Shown: piece by piece, positions 1 through 6,062 of the stretch | Numbering within the stretch: the stretch's first letter is position 1 | Layout: every line of letters starts with the position of its first letter | Source: an uncultured Lachnospiraceae bacterium | Lineage (GTDB): Bacteria > Bacillota > Clostridia > Lachnospirales > Lachnospiraceae | NCBI GenBank assembly: GCA_945827765.1 | Contig: CALZPS010000102.1 | Location: 1-6,108, forward strand | DNA: 6,108 bases | Direction: 5' to 3' | Position numbers and translations under genes: made by a program | Notes under the pieces: model-generated | What the model was told of the DNA's origin: nothing | The model's input: the letters and a program-made list of their open reading frames with translations, nothing else | Databases searched by the model: none

Positions 1-1527
1 ACGGGAAAGGGTGGCGTATGTCTGGTTACGAGCGGCCCGGGGGCGACGAATCTGGTGACGGGACTGGCGACGGCAAATTATGACAGCGTACCGCTGGTAT
101 GTTTTACCGGACAGGTGGCAAAACATCTGATTGGGAATGACGCCTTTCAGGAGGTGGATATCGTCGGTATCACCCGCAGTATCACAAAGTATGGAGTGAC
201 CGTGCGCAACCGTGCCGATTTGGGAAGGATTATCAAGGAGGCATTTTATATTGCAAGGACAGGACGGCCGGGACCGGTGCTGATTGATTTGCCGAAAGAT
301 GTGATGGCGGAGCTTGGCAGCGCGGACTATCCGAAGAATGTAAATATCCGTGGGTATAAACCTGCGAACGGTGTACATATCGGACAGTTAAAACGTGCGG
401 TCAAAATGCTGGAGAGAGCGCAGAGACCATTGTTTTTGGCTGGCGGCGGGGTGGTGATTTCCAGAGCTCATGAAATTTTCACGGAAGTGGTGGAGAAGAC
501 GAATGTGCCGGTCGTGACAACGGTCATGGGGCGGGGAGCGATTCCCACGAATCATCCGCTCTATATCGGCAATCTGGGGATGCATGGAGCGTATGCATCC
601 AATATGGCGGTGAGCGAGTGTGATTTACTGTTTTCCATCGGTACTCGTTTCAATGACCGAATCACCGGAAAGCTGCACGCGTTTGCCCCAAAGGCTCAGA
701 TCGTACATATTGATATTGATACTGCATCCATTTCCAGAAATATTTCCGTGGATGTGCCGATTGTGGCCGATGCCAAAGAGGCGCTCACTAAGATGAATGA
801 GTATGTGTCAGAGTGCGGCAGTAAAAAATGGTTGAAACAGATCGAGGACTGGAAACAGGAGCATCCGCTCACAATGCGCGAGCGTGCGAATATGGGACCA
901 AAGGATATCATTGATGAGATCAATCGTCAGTACGATGAGGCGATTATTGTCACCGATGTCGGCCAGCATCAGATGTTTGCGGCACAGTATACAGAGATTA
1001 CGGAGAAGAAACAGATTATTATGTCCGGCGGTTTAGGGACAATGGGATATGGATTTCCGGCGGCCATCGGCGCAAAACTGGGGAATCCCGACAAGCCGGT
1101 CATTATGATTGCCGGGGACGGTGGAATGCAGATGAACATTCAGGAATTTGCCACGGCAGTGTTGGAAGAACTTCCGTTGGTATTGTGTGTGTTCAATAAC
1201 ACTTATCTTGGCATGGTTCGCCAGTGGCAGAAACTTTTTTACGGAAAGCGTTACAGTATGACTAATATGCGCTCCGGTGCTTTGTTCCGCCGCACGAACG
1301 GCGAGGAGATGCCGGAGTATACGCCGGATTTTGTGAAACTGGCAGAAAGCTACGGAGCCAGAGGAATCCGGGTGGAGCGTCGGGAGGATATCGCTGCGGC
1401 ATTTGCGGAGGCAAAGAAAAACACTAAGACGCCGACATTAATTGAATTTATCATTGACCCGGAGGAAATGGTCTATCCGATGATTCAGCCGGGCGGTACG
1501 CTGGAAGAAATGATCCTGGACTGCTGA
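1..1527 (+). CDS. ilvB: Acetolactate synthase large (catalytic) subunit, 5'-truncated by the window edge
   Basis: This is the thiamine-diphosphate enzyme that condenses two pyruvates to acetolactate (or pyruvate with 2-ketobutyrate), the first committed step of valine, leucine and isoleucine synthesis; it is cytoplasmic. The frame is open from base 1 and gives 508 residues to the TGA. By comparison with E. coli IlvB, about 65-75 N-terminal residues are missing, including the catalytic glutamate. Visible marks are SGPGATNLVTG at the start, the GQV...DAFQEVD block, GRPGPVLIDLPKDV, the central FAD-type domain with GTRFNDRITGK, DVGQHQM, and the ThDP/Mg motif GDGGMQMN (GDG at 1114-1122) ending in the NN at 1195-1200. 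The end EEMVYPMIQPGG is typical. Relative to E. coli IlvB there is an extra stretch of roughly 15 residues after KRYS (about 1258-1320), probably a lineage feature. An internal GTG at 55 is not a start. It is followed by the regulatory subunit after 42 bases, so the two are presumably co-transcribed. Identification is firm. Confidence 0.97.
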   Translation, partial: TGKGGVCLVTSGPGATNLVTGLATANYDSVPLVCFTGQVAKHLIGNDAFQEVDIVGITRSITKYGVTVRNRADLGRIIKEAFYIARTGRPGPVLIDLPKDVMAELGSADYPKNVNIRGYKPANGVHIGQLKRAVKMLERAQRPLFLAGGGVVISRAHEIFTEVVEKTNVPVVTTVMGRGAIPTNHPLYIGNLGMHGAYASNMAVSECDLLFSIGTRFNDRITGKLHAFAPKAQIVHIDIDTASISRNISVDVPIVADAKEALTKMNEYVSECGSKKWLKQIEDWKQEHPLTMRERANMGPKDIIDEINRQYDEAIIVTDVGQHQMFAAQYTEITEKKQIIMSGGLGTMGYGFPAAIGAKLGNPDKPVIMIAGDGGMQMNIQEFATAVLEELPLVLCVFNNTYLGMVRQWQKLFYGKRYSMTNMRSGALFRRTNGEEMPEYTPDFVKLAESYGARGIRVERREDIAAAFAEAKKNTKTPTLIEFIIDPEEMVYPMIQPGGTLEEMILDC

Positions 1528-1556
1528 CAGATGCAGACAGCGTTTACGAAATAATC

Positions 1557-1562
1557 AGGAGG
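1557..1562 (+). promoter_or_regulatory. Ribosome binding site of ilvN
   Basis: AGGAGG lies seven bases before the ATG at 1570, a full anti-Shine-Dalgarno match. It fixes the ilvN start and shows independent ribosome loading rather than overlap with ilvB. Confidence 0.85.
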
Positions 1563-1569
1563 ATGCAAA

Positions 1570-2079
1570 ATGGATAATAATATAAAAAAGCGTTGGATTT
1601 CACTATATGTGGAAAATCAAGTGGGAGTACTATCCAAGATTTCCGGTTTGTTTTCTGCGAAATCCTACAATCTTGACAGTCTGACGGTAGGTACGACGGA
1701 GGATCCGACGATTTCCCGGATGACGATTGCAACTGTCAGTGATGACGAGACGTTTGAACAGATTAAAAAGCAGTTAAACCGCTTGGTGGAAGTGATCAAA
1801 GTCATTGATTTTACAGATGTATTTGTGCGTATGAAAGAGATACTTTACGTGAAAGTAAAGAAGTGTACGCGTGAAGACAAGACAGAGCTTTTCCAGATTG
1901 CAGAGACATTCAAGGCGCGTGTGATTGATTATGGAAAGGACAGTGTCCTTCTGGAATTTGTGCAGACAGCAACGAAGAATGATGCTGTGATAAAACTTAT
2001 GAAAGATGAGTTTAAAGATATTGAAGTTGTGCGTGGAGGAAGTGTGGGAATCGAATCTATCAGCATGATGGAACGGTAA
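1570..2079 (+). CDS. ilvN: Acetolactate synthase small (regulatory) subunit, ACT domain
   Basis: This is the regulatory subunit that activates the catalytic subunit and carries valine feedback inhibition. At 169 residues it has the usual length for the family (E. coli IlvH is about 163). An N-terminal ACT domain covers about residues 8-80, with VENQVGVLSKISGLFS, then YNLDSLTVG and SRMTI. The C-terminal ALS_ss_C domain covers about residues 82-165, with FKARVIDYG and VRGGSVGIES near the end. Aligned by eye to E. coli IlvH, the residues known to matter for valine binding (N11, G14, N29) correspond to N16, G19 and N34 here. All are retained, so the enzyme is probably valine-sensitive (inference). 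It starts 42 bases after ilvB with its own AGGAGG. The symbol ilvN or ilvH is a naming choice. No convincing intrinsic terminator follows the stop, so read-through toward ilvE is possible. Confidence 0.96.
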   Translation: MDNNIKKRWISLYVENQVGVLSKISGLFSAKSYNLDSLTVGTTEDPTISRMTIATVSDDETFEQIKKQLNRLVEVIKVIDFTDVFVRMKEILYVKVKKCTREDKTELFQIAETFKARVIDYGKDSVLLEFVQTATKNDAVIKLMKDEFKDIEVVRGGSVGIESISMMER

Positions 2080-2102
2080 GCATGTGGAATTGTGCATGGA
2101 GG

Positions 2103-2202
2103 GGTGACTGCTTCGCAGTCCGAATTTGAAATTCAACATATTCTCTTACGTGCAAGCACGACGATGATATGTTGGATTCCAAATCGGCTGTGAATCGCAA
2201 CC
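2103..2202. repeat. Large imperfect palindrome in the ilvN-ilvE gap
   Basis: Three nested or adjacent inverted repeats are seen. First, GACTGC-TTC-GCAGTC at 2106-2120 is a perfect 6-bp stem with a 3-base loop. Second, a long stem pairs 2120-2141 with 2167-2187; about 20 of 21 positions pair, counting one G-U, with one A-C mismatch and one bulged A. Third, at its tip sits a small hairpin, CGTG-CAAG-CACG (2149-2160). The outermost GGT (2103) and ACC (2202) also match as inverse complements, but pairing there is poor. No run of T follows either big stem, so this does not look like an intrinsic terminator. No T-box or other riboswitch signature was recognised. It may be a dispersed palindromic repeat (REP/MITE-like), an RNA-stabilising structure at the end of the ilvBN transcript, or a leader element. 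Structure is certain; function is unknown. Confidence 0.7.
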
Positions 2203-2220
2203 AATTGTCCACAAAAAACC

Positions 2221-2230
2221 GAGTGCACTC
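2221..2230. promoter_or_regulatory. Possible operator: 10-bp perfect palindrome next to the ilvE -35 box
   Basis: GAGTGCACTC is a perfect self-complementary 10-mer ending at the base just before the candidate -35 hexamer TTGATT. A dimeric regulator bound here could touch RNA polymerase. Symmetry does not extend outward, and a 10-bp palindrome is expected by chance about once per kilobase, so this is only a candidate. Confidence 0.3.
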
Positions 2231-2259
2231 TTGATTTTTGATATGAGAAGTATTATAAT
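2231..2259 (+). promoter_or_regulatory. Sigma-A type promoter for ilvE
   Basis: TTGATT (2231-2236, four of six consensus bases) and a perfect TATAAT (2254-2259) are separated by exactly 17 bases. This predicts a transcript start near 2266 and a leader of about 54 bases before the ATG at 2320. It implies that ilvE can be transcribed independently of ilvBN. Confidence 0.65.
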
Positions 2260-2306
2260 CAGACATTAAGAAAACTGCTAATTTATGTTTTTTCATGTAA
2301 TGGAAT

Positions 2307-2311
2307 GGAGG
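2307..2311 (+). promoter_or_regulatory. Ribosome binding site deciding the ilvE start
   Basis: GGAGG sits eight bases before the ATG at 2320. The in-frame ATG at 2305 overlaps this site and has no good Shine-Dalgarno of its own, so 2320 is the better start. Confidence 0.8.
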
Positions 2312-2319
2312 AGATACAG

Positions 2320-3345
2320 ATGGAGAAGAAAAATATTGACTGGGCGAACCTTGGATTCGGCTACATTCAGACCGAGAAACGATATGTTTCAAATTATAAG
2401 AATGGAGCATGGGATGAGGGATGTATTACCGAGGATGCCAATATCGTGATGAATGAGTGCGCGGGTGTGTTACAGTATGCTCAGACAGTTTTTGAAGGAA
2501 TGAAAGCATATACGACCGAAGACGGACATATTGTTGTATTCCGTCCGGATTTAAATGCACAGCGCATGCTGGATTCGGCAGCTCGTCTGGAGATGCCGCA
2601 GTTTCCGGCAGACCGTTTTGTTGATGCAGTCGAGCAGGTTGTAAAGGCAAATGCAGCTTATGTTCCTCCGTATGGTTCAGGAGCATCTTTGTATATCAGA
2701 CCATATATGTTTGGCATCAACCCGGTTATCGGTGTAAAGCCTGCTGATGAGTATCAGTTCCGTATATTTACTACACCGGTCGGACCATATTTCAAGGGTG
2801 GAGCGAAACCGCTTACCATTTGTGTGTCGGATTTTGACCGTGCGGCACCGCACGGAACAGGACATATCAAAGCAGGACTGAATTATGCAATGAGCCTGCA
2901 TGCGATTGTGACTGCACATGCGAATGGATTCGATGAAAATATGTATCTGGATTCTGCTACAAGGACGAAGGTGGAGGAGACAGGAGGAGCGAACTTCCTC
3001 TTTGTGACGAAGGACAACAAGGTTGTGACACCGAAGTCAAATACGATTCTTCCATCCATTACCAGACGCTCTTTGATGTATGTGGCCGAGCATTATCTTG
3101 GTCTGGAAGTAGAAGAGAGAGAAATCTATTTTGATGAAGTAAAAGATTTTGCAGAATGTGGTTTGTGCGGAACGGCAGCGGTGATTTCTCCGGTAGGAAA
3201 GATTGTCAATCACGGAGAAGAAATCTGTCTGCCGAGTGGTATGGAGAAGATGGGACCAATCACCCAGAAACTGTATGACACTCTGACCGGTATTCAGATG
3301 GGACATCTGGAAGCACCGGAGGGATGGATTCACGTGATAGAATAA
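2320..3345 (+). CDS. ilvE: Branched-chain amino-acid aminotransferase (fold-type IV PLP enzyme)
   Basis: This cytoplasmic enzyme reversibly transfers an amino group between glutamate and the 2-keto acids of valine, leucine and isoleucine, the last step of their synthesis. The product is 341 residues from the preferred ATG at 2320 (346 if the ATG at 2305 were used). This is close to the roughly 340-360 residues of the longer BCAT group. Diagnostic segments are the N-terminal FGYIQTEKRY, the QTVFEGMKAY block, the SLYIRPYMFG arginine motif, and HGTGHIKAGLNYA. That last segment carries the PLP-binding lysine (K184, codon 2869-2871) and corresponds to the GxxKxxxNYA motif of the family. It is followed by YLDSA...VEETGGANFLFV and by CGTAAVISPVG, the phosphate-binding and substrate loop region. 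It has its own promoter and GGAGG site and is followed by a strong hairpin terminator, so it is likely a single-gene transcript or the end of an ilvBN-E transcript. The final ketol-acid and dihydroxy-acid enzymes are not in the window. Confidence 0.95.
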   Translation: MEKKNIDWANLGFGYIQTEKRYVSNYKNGAWDEGCITEDANIVMNECAGVLQYAQTVFEGMKAYTTEDGHIVVFRPDLNAQRMLDSAARLEMPQFPADRFVDAVEQVVKANAAYVPPYGSGASLYIRPYMFGINPVIGVKPADEYQFRIFTTPVGPYFKGGAKPLTICVSDFDRAAPHGTGHIKAGLNYAMSLHAIVTAHANGFDENMYLDSATRTKVEETGGANFLFVTKDNKVVTPKSNTILPSITRRSLMYVAEHYLGLEVEEREIYFDEVKDFAECGLCGTAAVISPVGKIVNHGEEICLPSGMEKMGPITQKLYDTLTGIQMGHLEAPEGWIHVIE

Positions 3346-3369
3346 TCAAGACTGTGGATAGTAATAAGA

Positions 3370-3409
3370 AAAGGCGTGAGTGTTTCCTTGACGAGACACT
3401 TGCGTCTTT
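3370..3409. terminator. Intrinsic terminator after ilvE, possibly bidirectional
   Basis: A 17-bp uninterrupted stem (3370-3386 with 3393-3409, including four G-U pairs when read on the + strand) closes a 6-base loop, CTTGAC. The 3' side runs into TCTTTATTAG, a modest U-tract. On the opposite strand the stem is followed by CTTTTCTTATT, so it could also stop transcription arriving from the right. It begins 25 bases after the ilvE stop and separates the amino-acid genes from the envelope pair. The loop and 3' arm contain TTGACG (3388-3393), which resembles a -35 box, but no good -10 lies at the right distance. Confidence 0.75.
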
Positions 3410-3471
3410 ATTAGTTGCCGGATTATCTGGAAAAACGGATAAATTTAATCCTGCATAGTTTCGTGACAGTC

Positions 3472-3478
3472 AGGGGAG
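3472..3478 (+). promoter_or_regulatory. Ribosome binding site deciding the start of the secreted-protein gene
   Basis: AGGGGAG lies 11 bases before the ATG at 3490. The spacing is slightly long, but this is the only good site near an in-frame start, and translation from 3490 opens directly with a signal peptide. A weak -10-like TTTAAT is present at 3444-3449 without a convincing -35. Confidence 0.55.
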
Positions 3479-3489
3479 TATCAATAGGT

Positions 3490-4641
3490 ATGAAGAAGGA
3501 GATTATGGCATTGTGTCTGATTGCTTTATTATCGGGCATATGCAGCACGATTACGGCAGAAGCAGGGATTGCGGAAGATGATGCGTTTGCGGGAGCAAAG
3601 TGGGAAAAGATTATTGAGGATACGATTGAAGGAGAGCAGGGTGTCGTACAGTCTATGTGTGCCACAGAGCACTACATTGTATGTATGGAGAATACCGGGG
3701 ATCAAACCGATGCACCGGATATCATTAAGGCATATTACCGCAATAGCGTTGATGCAAATGGCAATCCGGTGGAACAGTATTCTTTGGCAAAACGTGTAGC
3801 AGATAAAAATTATGAACATTCAAACGGGATGGCATATAATCCGAAGACCGGTGAAATAGCAGTTGCTTTGTATACCAACAATGATGAACAGAATCGGGGA
3901 TGTATTTACCTGATGGATGCACAAACTTTTGCTTACAAAGGAAAGGTACAGATTTCAGATCAGTATAATATACTAGGAATTGATTATGATGAAGAGAATG
4001 ACAGATACCTGATTCAGACCAATGTGGATGGCGGGTATAGTTTTAAGATATTGGACAACCAGTTTCGAATCATAGAAGATCTGGGCGAATATATTGGCAC
4101 GGCAAAGGGAGACAATTTTCAGGATTTGTGTGTCAGCGGAGACTATATTATTAATTTCCCACTGACTTTATTTCTGGGAATCGGAGATTATATCAATATG
4201 TACTCCATTTCACGCAGGGCTCTTGTGTCGGATTCGAAGCTTGATTTTCAGTTTGAAGGCGTTAGCTATGATGAGCCGGAAGGCATTTGTGAGTTGGAGC
4301 CGGGAGTGTTTGCAGCCGCCGTTAATGTGGGCTACGAGGATGGAAGGAGAACAGTATGCATTTATAAAACAATGGTTCCTTATGATATTCCGATGAGTAT
4401 CATGAAGGAGGAAGAAAAGCCGAATGTGCAGGAAACCAAGGGAAATGAGAAGGAAAATCAAATGGGCGGGAGCCGTTTGCTGCATGGAACGTTGATTTGG
4501 ATCGTGGTGGCTGCAATCGTGATTTCGGGAGCAGTGTTTGGGATATATATGCAGATTTTGCATGTCCGCCGGGAGCGTGCGCGCAAATTGAGAAGAGCGC
4601 GGCGTGAGCGTGAGCGAATAAGGGAGATGTTGGAGGAATAG
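3490..4641 (+). CDS. Secreted, membrane-anchored protein of unknown function with a beta-propeller-like ectodomain
   Basis: I do not recognise a named family. The 383-residue product begins MKKEIMALCLIALLSG, a signal peptide with likely SPase I cleavage after TAEA (residue 25); the cysteine at 18 is not in a good lipobox. Residues about 30-300 are predicted outside the cell. They contain repeated beta-strand-rich units of propeller type: SNGMAYNPKTGEIAVAL (from residue 111), ILGIDYDEENDRYLI (from 161) and DEPEGICELEPGVFAAA (from 261). A charged linker (about 305-332) leads to a transmembrane helix (about 334-357, LIWIVVAAIVISGAVFGIYM). A short arginine/glutamate-rich cytoplasmic tail follows, ending RIREMLEE. 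The topology is type I. The start at 3490 is preferred over an in-frame TTG at 3415, which overlaps the terminator and would bury the signal peptide. Its stop is one base from the next start, so it is co-translated with a phosphoglycerol transferase; a role in the same envelope process is inferred from that context only. Confidence 0.8.
   Translation: MKKEIMALCLIALLSGICSTITAEAGIAEDDAFAGAKWEKIIEDTIEGEQGVVQSMCATEHYIVCMENTGDQTDAPDIIKAYYRNSVDANGNPVEQYSLAKRVADKNYEHSNGMAYNPKTGEIAVALYTNNDEQNRGCIYLMDAQTFAYKGKVQISDQYNILGIDYDEENDRYLIQTNVDGGYSFKILDNQFRIIEDLGEYIGTAKGDNFQDLCVSGDYIINFPLTLFLGIGDYINMYSISRRALVSDSKLDFQFEGVSYDEPEGICELEPGVFAAAVNVGYEDGRRTVCIYKTMVPYDIPMSIMKEEEKPNVQETKGNEKENQMGGSRLLHGTLIWIVVAAIVISGAVFGIYMQILHVRRERARKLRRARRERERIREMLEE
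4632..4636 (+). promoter_or_regulatory. Ribosome binding site of the phosphoglycerol transferase gene, inside the upstream gene
   Basis: GGAGG lies within the last codons of the preceding gene, six bases before the ATG at 4643. Together with the one-base gap between stop and start, it points to translational coupling of the two genes. Confidence 0.85.
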
Positions 4642-4642
4642 C

Positions 4643-6062
4643 ATGACAAAAGATAAGAGGCAAAAATCATTTCTGAATATATGCAAAACGATAATCGTGG
4701 TACTATTTGGTCTGTTGACTATTATACTCTGCACCAGTATTGCCTGGATGTTTGATACCTGGCAGCATTTGTCGATGTCAGAATTACTTTATCAGCTGAC
4801 TGCTCCGATAGAAGGTACAAACATGGAGATGATAGAAGATTATATGATTTCCTGTATACCGCTGGATGTCATTTGTTTTTCGGTTATGGTCATTCTGTTG
4901 ACAGCATCACGTAAAAAATGCTATGGAAGAATACTTGGAGGAATTCTGGCTGCATCTGTGGGTCTGTTGACTGTGACCGGTCTTTATACATGGAATCGTT
5001 TAGATATCGGAGAGTATATAAAAAATCAGATGACAGATTCCGATTTTATCAATCTCTATTATGTTAGTCCGGCGGAAACAGAACTGGTTTTTCCCGAGAA
5101 GAAAAGAAATTTGATTTATATTTTTCTGGAGTCTGTGGAAACAACTTATGCGGATGAAGAAAGCGGTGGTGGGTTTTCTTTTAACTGTATCCCCGAATTG
5201 ACGGATCTGGCACAGGAATATGAGGATTTTTCAGGAACAGAAGAACAGCTGAACGGCGGAAATGTGATGCCCAATACCAGTTGGACGGCAGCAGCCATGT
5301 TTGGTCAGTCGTCAGGACTTCCTTTGATTACGTCGATCGATGCCTCGGCAGCGGCAGAAGAGAGTGCTTTTATGCCGCAGACAATCACGATAGGAGATAT
5401 TCTGAATGAGGCGGGGTACAATCAGACCCTTTTGATTGGCTCAGATGCGACGTTCGGGAGCCGCAGAACCTTATATACGCAGCACGGAGATTATCAGATT
5501 AAAGATTATGAATACGCCCGGGAAGTCGGCTGGATTCCCTGGGATTACAATGTCTGGTGGGGATATGAGGATCAGAAACTATTTGAATTTGCAAAACAGG
5601 AGTTGTTGGAGCTTTCGACATCCGATGAACCTTTCAATCTGACGATGCTGACGGTCGATACACATTTTGAGGATGGATATTTTTGCGAACAATGCGAGGA
5701 TATATTCGATGGAAATGTGTATGCGGATGTCATGGCCTGCTCCAGCAGACAAGTGGCAGAATTTGTGGCATGGGTGCAGGAACAGGAATTCTACGAGAAT
5801 ACGACGATTGTTCTTACAGGTGACCATTTGACGATGGATGCAGATTTCTGTGAGACAGTAGATACTGCATATGAACGCAAAACCTATACGACATATATTA
5901 ATTCAGCGGTGGAGAGCAAGTCTGATGCATACCGGGTATATACGACACTGGATATGTTTCCCACTACACTTGCAAGTCTGGGCGTGGAGATAAAAGGTAA
6001 TCGACTGGGACTGGGAACAAATTTGTATTCGGAAGAGAAAACTTTGGCGGAACAGTTCGGAG
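4643..6062 (+). CDS. LtaS/OpgB (MdoB)-family phosphoglycerol transferase, 3'-truncated at the adapter junction
   Basis: This is a membrane enzyme of the sulfatase/alkaline-phosphatase fold. The family moves glycerol-phosphate from phosphatidylglycerol onto a polymer or glycan outside the cell. Three transmembrane helices are visible (about residues 16-37, 69-88 and 96-117), fewer than the five of LtaS, followed by an extracellular catalytic domain. Catalytic landmarks are LIYIFLESVE (metal-binding E163), NTSWTAAAMFGQSSGLPL (likely nucleophile T212), TVDTHFEDG (H341) and TGDHLTM (D394, H395). The WTxAxM and VDTHxxDG patterns are closer to E. coli OpgB (GTGWTIAGM; LDTHHPDG) than to classical LtaS, whose nucleophile motif is GKTSDAE. 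The last genomic motif is RLGLGTNLYSEEKTL, which in relatives lies near the C-terminus, so perhaps only 20-50 residues are lost. Genomic sequence gives 473 full codons. The frame stays open to 6108, but the final 15 residues come from adapter. The polymer acceptor (teichoic acid, glycolipid or other glycan) cannot be told from sequence. Confidence 0.9.

Noticed and set aside
55..1527. Start of ilvB at the GTG at 55
   Set aside because: The frame is open to base 1 and residues before 55 (GKGGVCLVTSGPGATNLV) are conserved acetolactate synthase sequence, so the gene is simply cut by the edge.
2305..2319. ATG at 2305 as the ilvE start
   Set aside because: It overlaps the GGAGG that serves the ATG at 2320 and has no Shine-Dalgarno of its own.
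2080..2319. T-box or other riboswitch controlling ilvE
   Set aside because: No T-box sequence (AGGGTGGTACCGCG-like) or recognisable riboswitch core was found. The large palindrome lies upstream of the likely promoter.
2060..2410. Minus-strand open frame across the ilvN-ilvE gap, and other antisense frames in the window
   Set aside because: They overlap well-identified + strand genes, have no plausible ribosome binding site or family resemblance, and show low-complexity Cys/His/Ser-rich composition typical of antisense frames.
3415..3489. TTG at 3415 as the start of the secreted-protein gene
   Set aside because: It lies just after the terminator stem, lacks a ribosome binding site, and would put 25 residues before a clear signal peptide that starts at the ATG at 3490.
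3490..3564. Lipoprotein signal peptide (Cys 18)
   Set aside because: The preceding residues LSGI do not fit a lipobox, as Ile is at -1. An SPase I site at AEA-G fits better, and the protein already has a C-terminal membrane anchor.
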